Assembly: GCA_905233625.1 (NCBI GenBank)
Contig: CAJOFJ010000009.1
Span: 125,666-189,665, forward strand
Reading direction: 5' to 3'
Source: an uncultured Bacteroidales bacterium
GTDB lineage: Bacteria; Bacteroidota; Bacteroidia; Bacteroidales; WCHB1-69
Length of the DNA stretch: 64,000 nucleotides
A model generated the notes under the pieces. The model did no database searches and was not told the DNA's origin. It saw only the letters and a list, made by a program, of their open reading frames with translations. The position numbers were made by a program, and so were the translations under genes. This document shows, piece after piece, positions 15,876 through 22,655 of this stretch. Every line of letters begins with the position of its first letter. Within the stretch, counting starts at the first letter, position 1.

Positions 15876-16364
15876 TCAATTTTCGTTCGGTGCACAGGAA
15901 GAGGGTATTCTCAAACTCCAGTGGCTGTAATTTCCCAAGGAGTCAATTTCCAACATTATGGGCATGTAATTCACTTTTTGAAAATCAGGAATTATCTTTT
16001 TCAGGATATTATTGGCCACCATTTTATCCAGACCGCTTCTACTGTCAAATCTATAGGCGCTTCCTTTGTAGTTGACTTCTGATAATAGCTTGTCAAAATA
16101 TGATTTGTCTGAGAAATAAATGACCATAACCCCTATGGAATCTTCTTGTAATAGGGGATTCTGCAAGAATTGCTCTTCAAGACTTGGTTTGCACGCTCTA
16201 CACCATTGGGCTCCGATAAAGATAAAACTTGTTTTGGAATGCTCTATTTCCTTCGACATCATGTCTATACATTCTTGTTCACTCGAAAACGAGGTGTGAA
16301 AACAAGAACTTGTCACAAAAGAGAGACAGATCGTTGATAATAAGAAAACAAATATTCTTTTCAT
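15876..16364 (-). CDS. Thioredoxin-like lipoprotein
   Basis: A 162-residue predicted lipoprotein. The signal peptide MKRIFVFLLSTICLSFVTSSC ends in a lipobox-like TSSC. The mature part has a thioredoxin fold motif FIFIGAQWCRACKPSL, with a W-C-R-A-C redox-active pair at about residues 58-61, and the cis-proline region VNYMPIMLEID. It could reduce or isomerise disulphides in the periplasm or serve cytochrome maturation. ATG 16364 is chosen because it starts the signal peptide; the longer frame to 16469 adds 35 non-signal residues. A TATCTTTG box lies 79 bases upstream. Confidence 0.75.
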   Translation of the reverse strand: MKRIFVFLLSTICLSFVTSSCFHTSFSSEQECIDMMSKEIEHSKTSFIFIGAQWCRACKPSLEEQFLQNPLLQEDSIGVMVIYFSDKSYFDKLLSEVNYKGSAYRFDSRSGLDKMVANNILKKIIPDFQKVNYMPIMLEIDSLGNYSHWSLRIPSSCAPNEN

Positions 16365-16443
16365 GGTCTTGGTTATTTTGTTTGTTATCAATTTTTTGTT
16401 GTATCTAACAACAAGCTTTTCTTGTTTAATGATTAGGTGGGGG

Positions 16444-16451
16444 CAAAGATA
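16444..16451 (-). promoter_or_regulatory. -7 box for the thioredoxin-like lipoprotein gene
   Basis: CAAAGATA on the plus strand (TATCTTTG on the minus), 79 bases before the ATG at 16364. Confidence 0.45.
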
Positions 16452-16541
16452 TAAAAAGTCTTCTTTCACGATAGTAAATGCGTTGAAATTTTTCTCAAGG
16501 GGCGAAAAATGGACAAGCAGAATAAAAAAAAGAAAAAAATA

Positions 16542-16572
16542 TTTGTGAAATGAAAAATTTTTATTATTTTTG
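16542..16572 (+). promoter_or_regulatory. Orphan promoter directed at the 3' end of the PBECR-type gene
   Basis: TTTG (16542-16545), 19 bases, TATTTTTG (16565-16572): the best-spaced Bacteroidetes promoter match in the window. It reads rightward with no convincing plus-strand gene after it. A 9-bp stem-loop (AAATTACCA/TGGTAATTT, 16606-16637) follows about 30 bases downstream, and the transcript would run antisense into the gene at 16655-17086. It may express a small RNA or be left over from a lost gene. Confidence 0.5.
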
Positions 16573-16654
16573 CAATGTTGTTATGCCATACAGCGCAGGC
16601 ATGTAAAATTACCAGCGACAACGATTTTGGTAATTTCAATCACTATAACCCACA

Positions 16655-17086
16655 TCATTGTTTATTTTGGTGTGGGTTTTTAGATATATCAAAAGCGGTT
16701 AATATCCACTGCTTGTCAAATCCAAATGCCTTACGTTCGATGACTACTCTGAAATAATTTGATTCCAATAAATACTCTTCGCCAGTTTTAGTTAACGATA
16801 ATTCACCAAATTGCACTACTATCGGGATGAAATCCTCAATTTCAAAACCCAAGGCTTTTATGCTATTCCCATGCTTTTCATAAATGTGTTTTAATCCAAA
16901 CCCCCTGTTGGTTTCAGGTTCATTTTCACCCCAAACAATGTCAATATAGCCAATGTCTTCACGGAAAAGAGCTTTAGTACATTCTCCTTTTTGTACTTTA
17001 AGCAAGTGTTTTATAGCCTTTTTGGGTTTTCTTTCAAATTGAGGATAAATTGGACCAAAAGGTCCTTCGTGGTAAATTTTATTCAT
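16655..17086 (-). CDS. PBECR-type (barnase/EndoU/colicin-like) nuclease-domain protein
   Basis: A 143-residue protein without a signal peptide. The segment IDIVWGENEPETNRGFGLKH with IYEKHG matches the conserved core of PBECR domains as I recall them: an acidic start, a G-x-G-L-x-H-I helix and the catalytic-like H. The C-terminal strand WILTAFDISK also fits. These are predicted ribonucleases found in phage MuF-type proteins and polymorphic toxins. Here the domain stands alone, without trafficking domain or visible immunity gene, in AT-rich surroundings that suggest transfer. The assignment needs a profile search. A TATATTTG box lies 26 bases upstream. Confidence 0.6.
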   Translation of the reverse strand: MNKIYHEGPFGPIYPQFERKPKKAIKHLLKVQKGECTKALFREDIGYIDIVWGENEPETNRGFGLKHIYEKHGNSIKALGFEIEDFIPIVVQFGELSLTKTGEEYLLESNYFRVVIERKAFGFDKQWILTAFDISKNPHQNKQ

Positions 17087-17112
17087 TGTATAATTGCTTT
17101 AAAAATTAAATG

Positions 17113-17120
17113 CAAATATA
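17113..17120 (-). promoter_or_regulatory. -7 box for the PBECR-type gene
   Basis: CAAATATA on the plus strand (TATATTTG on the minus strand), 26 bases before the ATG at 17086. Confidence 0.45.
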
Positions 17121-17210
17121 CAATAATAATTTATATTTATAAAATAATTATGAAAATAATATATGTTTATTTATAGAACGCTTGTTGTTGGGCTCGTTGA
17201 AAACACCTTT

Positions 17211-17501
17211 TTATTCATACTCCACAATATTAGCTTTGGTCTTCTCTATATCCACAGGCCGCAACCACATGGACTCATTCGCGGCAGCTATGCAATAATT
17301 CCGCATGTCTGCGTAATCCACAATCTTTCCGTAGACGGAGTCCATTTGCGAATAGCTTTTGGCTGCCTTTTGATAATCGCCTTTCTTATATTCACTTTGC
17401 GCCTTAAACTGAAGCTGGCAATACTCTTTCCACTCTTCGGATTGAGCGGAGAGCCTAATTGTGCTGACAATAAGCAAGAAGAAAAGGATGATTTGTTTCA
17501 T
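17211..17501 (-). CDS. Small secreted protein, function unknown
   Basis: A 96-residue predicted exported protein: signal peptide MKQIILFFLLIVSTIRLSAQ, then a helical segment (FKAQSEYKKGDYQKAAKSYSQM) with the spacing of a single TPR-like hairpin. No family recognised. The ATG at 17501 is chosen because the longer frame (to 17747) runs through a promoter box and a palindromic repeat. A TATCTTTG box lies 20 bases before this ATG. A short copy of its 3' end appears at 15843-15875. Confidence 0.6.
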   Translation of the reverse strand: MKQIILFFLLIVSTIRLSAQSEEWKEYCQLQFKAQSEYKKGDYQKAAKSYSQMDSVYGKIVDYADMRNYCIAAANESMWLRPVDIEKTKANIVEYE

Positions 17502-17521
17502 GGTTAATGGTTTATAGGGTG

Positions 17522-17529
17522 CAAAGATA
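17522..17529 (-). promoter_or_regulatory. -7 box for the small secreted protein gene
   Basis: CAAAGATA on the plus strand (TATCTTTG on the minus strand), 20 bases before the ATG at 17501. It fixes that start. Confidence 0.5.
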
Positions 17530-17572
17530 TAAAAAAAATATGGACTTCCTTGCTGCTTTGTGGTATCATAGG

Positions 17573-17795
17573 TTGCGTGCAGAATGCACGTTATCCTATT
17601 AACCCCTGACAAGGCCGTAGACCGCAGTTTGGGGTGGTGATACTCGTGGTGGAATGCAGCGTGCCGAAGGTACGCTACTATGAGTGCAGTTGTAGCGTGC
17701 CTTCCGCACGCATACCACACATTTGGCCTCGATACCCCACACTGCACTCCTTCGTCGTTTGTGCGGGGTTAATAGGATATTGTGCCTTCGGCACA
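17573..17795. repeat. Composite palindromic element, copy 2
   Basis: The same mirrored architecture as 12521-12732 in 223 bp: hairpin GCGTGC/GCACG, TATCCTATTAACCCC, a stem, GGGGTGG, hairpin GCGTGCC-GAA-GGTACGC, a CTACTA...GTAG centre, hairpin GCGTGCC-TTCC-GCACGC, ACCCC, GGGGTTAATAGGATA, hairpin TGTGCC-TTC-GGCACA. Several stems differ in sequence from copy 1 but still pair. It fills most of the 360-bp gap. Confidence 0.85.
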
Positions 17796-17861
17796 TTCTC
17801 TCATTAATGCATTTTGAAAACACTCTCGAATGAAGCCCAGTGTACCAAGACCACAATCACC

Positions 17862-18350
17862 TTACTGCAACCCTTTTGCAATAAAGTCCTTTAGGGTCCC
17901 TTTGTTCTTTATTTTGAGAAGTTGCTCAGCACCCTTGTCTTTTGGGAGCGATTTTTTATATTGCTCATAGTAGTTGAGGGCGGTTTCTATGCCTGCATAA
18001 CAGCCTTCCACTTGGTCATTGTCCTCGTTTTGGATGGCATACTGGGCCCAGCCGCCAAGGAACAAAATAAGCAGGTAGCCGTCCTCGAATTTTACCACAT
18101 TGGTGTTGAGCACCATGTGTACGTCGGGTGTTCCCGTAAGCCACCACAATGCGAAACTGGCCACATCCTTGCGTTTTGAATCAGACGGCGAATGGGTTTT
18201 CAGCCAGTCGATGCAGTTCATCGCATCCTGCGTGTACTGGGCATATTCTGATTTTTCGATGTCACCGGGAATTGCTGGCACAACGAACTTCTGCGCGCTC
18301 ACGCCTTGCATGAGAAGCAGACATAAGGTAATAAAAGCGAACTTTTTCAT
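17862..18350 (-). CDS. Secreted protein, function unknown
   Basis: A 162-residue predicted exported protein with a signal peptide at 1-19 (MKKFAFITLCLLLMQGVSAQ). The mature chain has CIDWLKTHSPSD, FALWWLTGTPDVHMVL and a C-terminal helical region ending LKDFIAKGLQ. It looks like a small conserved Bacteroidales secreted family, but I cannot name it. No catalytic motif is visible. It stands between copy 2 of the palindromic element and the propeller lipoprotein gene, all on the minus strand. Confidence 0.7.
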   Translation of the reverse strand: MKKFAFITLCLLLMQGVSAQKFVVPAIPGDIEKSEYAQYTQDAMNCIDWLKTHSPSDSKRKDVASFALWWLTGTPDVHMVLNTNVVKFEDGYLLILFLGGWAQYAIQNEDNDQVEGCYAGIETALNYYEQYKKSLPKDKGAEQLLKIKNKGTLKDFIAKGLQ

Positions 18351-18444
18351 AACATTCTTGTGGACTTCTGTTATTTCCTTTTTATGCCGTCCTCTCCAGG
18401 GATGCGAAGTCCGTTAAAAACATCCTTTGGAGAGAACGACGGTG

Positions 18445-18452
18445 CAAAGATA
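18445..18452 (-). promoter_or_regulatory. -7 box upstream of the 17862-18350 gene
   Basis: CAAAGATA on the plus strand (TATCTTTG on the minus strand), 94 bases before the ATG at 18350. Confidence 0.4.
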
Positions 18453-18500
18453 CAATTATTTTAATCGCGGACACAGCGAACAGGTCTTAAATCTATTCCA

Positions 18501-19544
18501 CTATTTCACGAAAACAGCATAGCAAGCGCTATAGGTGGTTGTTGTGGACAGATTTACCTTGGTGAGATTTTTTAGCACAACAGCAGTCCTTAAAAATGAG
18601 GTGTTAATACCTGCGATATATACATCACTGCCGTGAACAAACACGTCTTTGGGACTCTGGCATGCTGACAGGTTGGTCACCTGCTCATTATACCATGCGA
18701 ACCCTTGGTAGCTGCCTGTCCATGCATCTCCAATCCATCCTTCCAATACCACGTAAGGCTTTCCGTTCAGCTCGGCAACGGCCATAGCCCTAGACCCCAG
18801 GCCTGTGTTGACCTGTATGTCGCGAATGGCACCGTTAACCCACATCACGGATTTATGGAAACCCTCATAGCCTGGACTTTCATACTCCTCGCTGCCTACC
18901 ACATAAACGGTGTTGCCAATAACACAAACGTCGCGGGCACCAGCGGGCTTGTCTGACAACATTTGCAATGTGCCGTTTTTCCACAGGTAAGCACCATCGC
19001 CATCCCCCTCGTATATATATTTTGTGCCTACCACATAAATATCGTTCCCGGAGACAAAAATAGCATTAGCCTTGATAAGTGAGTATTGATCATTGGAATT
19101 GACGGGTAGTTGAACCATTTGACCATCAACCCAATAGACGGGTTTGCCAGCAACATATCCACAAGCATAAAGCTTGTTATTTGCGGTTTTAAGGTCCGTC
19201 ACGCAACCTGATTCGTTTGACAACACCTGTGGGGTGCCATTCTTCCATACTACAGGACGAGAGTCCCCATTGCTACCGCCGTAATAAACGTCACTGCCTT
19301 TTACGCACACTGCGAGAGCCGCATCGGATGCGTTGGCATCAAGAGTCTGCATGGTGCCATCTACCCAACACACTGCCGGACCATAGTCTCCGTAAGAAGA
19401 AGTGGTTCCCGCAACATAGACATGGGTTTGCTCAGGAGTTGTGGTGCCGGAATCGTTAGGACCATCAACATTTTCTTTTTTGCACGAAACCAGTGCAAGG
19501 CAGCAGATGAATGCTGTCATGATAAATAATTGTCTTTTTTTCAT
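18501..19544 (-). CDS. Lipoprotein with seven propeller-like repeats
   Basis: A 347-residue predicted lipoprotein: signal peptide ending LALVSC with Cys as the lipid anchor, then a short linker (KKENVDGPNDSGTTTPEQ). The rest is seven imperfect repeats of about 43 residues, each with the pattern [V/L]Y-x-x-G ... x-V-x-W-x-[N/D]-G-x-x-x-x-L (for example VYVAGT...CWVDGTMQTL, DVYYGGS...VWKNGTPQVL, DIYVVGT...LWKNGTLQML). Seven such repeats are what a seven-bladed beta-propeller needs. The ligand is unknown. The gene diverges from a LytTR regulator, and their shared spacer has candidate operators. Confidence 0.75.
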   Translation of the reverse strand: MKKRQLFIMTAFICCLALVSCKKENVDGPNDSGTTTPEQTHVYVAGTTSSYGDYGPAVCWVDGTMQTLDANASDAALAVCVKGSDVYYGGSNGDSRPVVWKNGTPQVLSNESGCVTDLKTANNKLYACGYVAGKPVYWVDGQMVQLPVNSNDQYSLIKANAIFVSGNDIYVVGTKYIYEGDGDGAYLWKNGTLQMLSDKPAGARDVCVIGNTVYVVGSEEYESPGYEGFHKSVMWVNGAIRDIQVNTGLGSRAMAVAELNGKPYVVLEGWIGDAWTGSYQGFAWYNEQVTNLSACQSPKDVFVHGSDVYIAGINTSFLRTAVVLKNLTKVNLSTTTTYSACYAVFVK

Positions 19545-19609
19545 GATAATTTTGGTTTATTGTTTTGTAAATGATATTTTCGTTGCTACAAATATCAGTT
19601 TTTTCATTG

Positions 19610-19617
19610 CAAAAATA
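19610..19617 (-). promoter_or_regulatory. -7 box for the propeller lipoprotein gene
   Basis: CAAAAATA on the plus strand (TATTTTTG on the minus strand), 65 bases before the ATG at 19544. The candidate operator at 19636-19648 covers the expected -33 region. Confidence 0.45.
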
Positions 19618-19635
19618 CATTCAGTTTGCGGACTA

Positions 19636-19648
19636 TTTAATCCCTCAC
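19636..19648 (-). promoter_or_regulatory. Candidate LytTR operator at the lipoprotein promoter
   Basis: Reads GTGAGGGATTAAA on the minus strand, identical over 13 bases to the third unit of the direct-repeat array at 19811-19823. It lies 18 bases upstream of the -7 box at 19610-19617. A weaker match follows 22 bases away. Binding is an inference. Confidence 0.5.
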
Positions 19649-19763
19649 AAGCAAAATGTGAACCCTTATGTCGAAAATATGCCGAGTGGTTGGGATTGCT
19701 GCTTTTTAAGAAAGGATATAAGATTCATATAATTAATGCGTTGTATAATTTTTTTGGAATAGA

Positions 19764-19824
19764 TTTGTGACGGATAAAAAGGTTGTTTGTGGCGGATAAA
19801 AAGGTCGTTCGTGAGGGATTAAAT
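19764..19824 (+). promoter_or_regulatory. Three tandem 22-bp direct repeats, candidate LytTR operator
   Basis: CGGATAAAAAGG starts at 19771 and again at 19793, and GGGATTAAATTG at 19815, giving an exact 22-base period (about two helical turns). Each unit is preceded by a TTTGTG- or TTCGTG-like half. LytTR-domain regulators bind direct repeats with this kind of spacing. The array lies about 70 bases before the LytTR gene start. The rest of the 19545-19891 gap shows only the two promoter boxes. Confidence 0.6.
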
Positions 19825-19858
19825 TGATTTTTGGAGGGAAATGTGTCGCAAAAATGAC

Positions 19859-19866
19859 TATCTTTG
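19859..19866 (+). promoter_or_regulatory. -7 box for the LytTR regulator gene
   Basis: TATCTTTG, 25 bases before the ATG at 19892, consistent with autoregulation through the array at 19764-19824. Confidence 0.5.
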
Positions 19867-19891
19867 TCGCTTTATTCAATACAAAAACGCT

Positions 19892-20971
19892 ATGAAAAAT
19901 TGGAAAACAGTTGTCATCATTTTGCTCAATGTTCTGTTCTGCGCCATAACGTTGTGGCTTTTTGTCAGGAACTCATTTCTGCGGCCGAGTGCCGGTAGCG
20001 ATCTCAAGGAGTTTCTTTCCGGTTTACTATTGTTAGGAACCTTGTATCTTAATTACTTTCTGCTTTATCCGAGGCTTTACCATAGATATTCTCACATGGT
20101 CTATTGGATAGTGGTATTGCTCATTGCTTTGCTAACAGGACTTATAGATGTGGCCATTGCCAATCCTTATATTGTATCAAGAAATGCTGAAGTTATTGAA
20201 TTTGTAGGCCCATTTAATTTTTACTCAAAAATTTTTTCCTTGATTGTAGGACGCAATTTTGTATTGAATATTTTTCCTTTTTTGTTCAGAGAGCAGCAGC
20301 ATTACCAGCAGTCGTTGGAAAAAGAGGTGAAGATTGTTTACCGGGATGTTCGGATGCTTGATGTCGCTGATGAACACAACGATATACAGTTGGTTCCCAT
20401 CGAAGACATTTTCTATTGTCACCAGCAGGGAAACTTCACTGAAATCCATACAGCGCAAAACAGAAAATACACACGCTTGGGTTCCATGAGGCATCTTGAA
20501 CAGCTGTTCGGAGAGGAAGAGTTCATCCGCCTGACAGCAACCGTGCTGGTGCCTTTCCGCTATGTTGAGTCGTGTCAGGGGGATATGGTGGTGATGCAAA
20601 AGATGCCATGGGAAAATGAAGCTACCGCTTTCAAGTTGGAAGCCAAAACCAAAGAGGAGATTGCCCAAAGGATAATGGAAAGTCTTCAGACCGAAATAGC
20701 TGAAACAAGCGACGAAAATATCCTCGAGGAATCATCTCGCCCGAAAGCCAAGCGGAAACCGGCAACACCTCCCGAAGAAAAGATCAATGAGGTGCTTTCC
20801 TGCATCAAAAAGCATCCGAATTGTAATTCAGCGGATATTATCGCCGAGACCGGTTTCTCACAGAGCACTGTCGAGCGCTGCCTCTTTGAACTCAAAAAGC
20901 AGGGACGCGTGGAATATGTAGGGAGCAAGAAGACAGGAGGGTATCTTCTTGTTAAAACCCAATCGAGATAA
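19892..20971 (+). CDS. Membrane-bound LytTR-family transcriptional regulator with winged-helix tail
   Basis: A 359-residue protein. The first ~135 residues carry four hydrophobic helices (TVVIILLNVLFCAITLWLF, then FLSGLLLLGTLYLNYFLL, then VYWIVVLLIALLTGLIDVA, and SLIVGRNFVLNIFPFLF). A LytTR DNA-binding domain follows at about 155-235 (QLVPIEDIFYCHQQGNFTEI, KYTRLGSMRHLEQLF, FIRLTATVLVPFRYVE). After a charged linker, the last ~65 residues form a winged-helix domain (VLSCIKKHPNCNSADII, TGFSQSTVERCLFELKKQGR). Two DNA-binding domains after a membrane sensor is unusual. The start at 19892 is preferred over 19841, whose ATG lies upstream of the -7 box. Confidence 0.82.
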   Translation: MKNWKTVVIILLNVLFCAITLWLFVRNSFLRPSAGSDLKEFLSGLLLLGTLYLNYFLLYPRLYHRYSHMVYWIVVLLIALLTGLIDVAIANPYIVSRNAEVIEFVGPFNFYSKIFSLIVGRNFVLNIFPFLFREQQHYQQSLEKEVKIVYRDVRMLDVADEHNDIQLVPIEDIFYCHQQGNFTEIHTAQNRKYTRLGSMRHLEQLFGEEEFIRLTATVLVPFRYVESCQGDMVVMQKMPWENEATAFKLEAKTKEEIAQRIMESLQTEIAETSDENILEESSRPKAKRKPATPPEEKINEVLSCIKKHPNCNSADIIAETGFSQSTVERCLFELKKQGRVEYVGSKKTGGYLLVKTQSR

Positions 20972-21078
20972 ATGACGAAAGTTCTTATTTCTTTGGATTT
21001 TTTCAAAAATGATAAAATTATTCATTTGGAATTTTTCGATTTTTGAATGATTATTTCTTTGGATAATTTAAATTTTTG

Positions 21079-21086
21079 TATTTTTG
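21079..21086 (+). promoter_or_regulatory. -7 box for the DUF4143 ATPase gene
   Basis: TATTTTTG, 21 bases before the ATG at 21108, with a TTTG at 21058-21061 (17-base gap). Confidence 0.5.
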
Positions 21087-21107
21087 CACCCATAAACACA
21101 TATTAAG

Positions 21108-22472
21108 ATGTATTATAAAAGAATCATTGATAGTTATTTAAGTGAATGGGCTTCCCGCAAGATGCATAAGCCTATTTTATTGCGTGGTGCAAGACAGGTT
21201 GGGAAATCTACTGCTGTCCGACATTTGGGTGAGCAGTTCAAATATTATGTAGAAATTAATCTTGAGAAACAGCCGGGCTACAAAACATTGTTCCGCAAAG
21301 ACTTACAGGTGAAACGCATAGTTCCTCAGATGGCGGCGATGTGCGGGATACCCATTGTTCCGGGAAAAACCTTGCTCTTCATTGATGAGATACAGGATTG
21401 TCAGGAGGCCATAATGGCATTGAGATTCTTCAAGGAGGATATGCCCGACCTGCATGTGATTGCGGCAGGCTCGTTGCTGGAATTTGTGCTCGACGATATC
21501 ACCACTTTTGGTGTGGGTCGCGTTCACTCCATGTACATGTTCCCCATGACCTTCGACGAGTTCCTTTGTGCTAATGGGGAGGACCTTCTCATGGAGGCTC
21601 GTAACCAAGCTTCGGCTATCTCGCCGCTACCTGAGTCTCTTCACGATAAGCTGGTCCAATTGGTTCGTACTTTTATGTTAGTGGGAGGTATGCCTGAATC
21701 GGTGGCTAAATGGGTGGAAACCAACGATTACCTGCAGTGTCAAGAAATTCAGGATGACATACTGACGGGCTATGAGGCCGACTTCCCGAAATATAAGAAA
21801 AAAGTGGACCCGCAATTGCTGAGTGCTACTATGAAAAGTGCTGCCGTGCAAGCCGGAAAAAAGTTTGTATATTCGCGGGTTCAGGGTGATTACAAGACAG
21901 CAGAGGTGAAGAAAGCACTTGAAATGCTAATAAAGGCTGGCATCCTGATACCTGTCACTCATACCAATGCTAACGGACTGCCTTTGGGCGATGGACGAGA
22001 TGACGGCACCCGCAAGATACTGTTGCTTGATACGGGCTTGATGTTACGCTTGCTTAACATGTCGCTGGGCGACATCACAGCCATTACTACGCAGATTCTG
22101 ACGGCTTCTGCTGCTGATCTGGTGAACAAAGGTCCTGTGGCCGAGATGCTGGCGGGATTGGAGTTATTGCATTATCTATCGCCCAATCTTCATCATGAGT
22201 TGTTCTATTGGATGCGTCAAGCCAAGAATGCCACTGCTGAGGTGGATTATGTGTTGCCGCACGACATGCAGGTGTTGCCTTTTGAGGTAAAAGCGGGTGT
22301 GCAAGGCGGCATGAAGAGCATGTGGGACTTTATGCGGGACAAGGAGTTGACGCAGGGTGTTCGCTGCTCTTTGGAGAACTTCGGCCATTTTGACTATGTA
22401 GATTCCAAAGCAGGAAACACCGTCCGCCATGTGACGATTATACCTTTGTACGCAGTTTCAAGGTTGAGGTGA
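21108..22472 (+). CDS. AAA-family ATPase with DUF4143 domain
   Basis: A 454-residue cytoplasmic ATPase of the AAA_14/DUF4143 type that is common and multicopy in Bacteroidetes. Walker A is LRGARQVGKST (about residues 25-35), Walker B is TLLFIDEIQD (about 88-97), followed by VIAAGSLLEF and MYMFPMTFDEFL, a typical family motif. The C-terminal half is the DUF4143 region with a restriction-endonuclease-like signature: EVDYVLPHD and VLPFEVKAG. The role of this family is not established. The gene stands alone with its own promoter box. Confidence 0.9.
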   Translation: MYYKRIIDSYLSEWASRKMHKPILLRGARQVGKSTAVRHLGEQFKYYVEINLEKQPGYKTLFRKDLQVKRIVPQMAAMCGIPIVPGKTLLFIDEIQDCQEAIMALRFFKEDMPDLHVIAAGSLLEFVLDDITTFGVGRVHSMYMFPMTFDEFLCANGEDLLMEARNQASAISPLPESLHDKLVQLVRTFMLVGGMPESVAKWVETNDYLQCQEIQDDILTGYEADFPKYKKKVDPQLLSATMKSAAVQAGKKFVYSRVQGDYKTAEVKKALEMLIKAGILIPVTHTNANGLPLGDGRDDGTRKILLLDTGLMLRLLNMSLGDITAITTQILTASAADLVNKGPVAEMLAGLELLHYLSPNLHHELFYWMRQAKNATAEVDYVLPHDMQVLPFEVKAGVQGGMKSMWDFMRDKELTQGVRCSLENFGHFDYVDSKAGNTVRHVTIIPLYAVSRLR

Positions 22473-22575
22473 TGTTATCTTCACGCATCCCCGAAAATTA
22501 GCACATTAATAAAACCATTTGCTAATTTGCTAATTCATTGGTACATTAGCACATTGTCTTTATCTTCTGCGTAGC

Positions 22576-22655
22576 ACTCCCCTTGAGCACAAAGTGCGAA
22601 ACTCCCCTCGAGCGTAGTGAGACTCCCCTTTGACGCACGTAGTGCGTCACTCCCC
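22576..22655. repeat. ACTCCCC-spaced palindromic repeat cluster
   Basis: Four ACTCCCC words (starts 22576, 22601, 22622, 22649) separated by short segments, two of them palindromic: GCAC-AAA-GTGC and GACGCAC-GTA-GTGCGTC. A related cluster is at 36666-36724. The stop codon of the GH20 gene (22647-22649) lies inside it. Confidence 0.65.

Noticed and set aside
16575..16757. 60-codon plus-strand frame after the orphan promoter
   Set aside because: It has no family resemblance, its start would coincide with the transcription start, and it runs antisense into a better-supported gene.
17502..17747. N-terminal extension of the small secreted protein
   Set aside because: The extension would be encoded by a promoter box and the composite palindromic element, and would bury the signal peptide.
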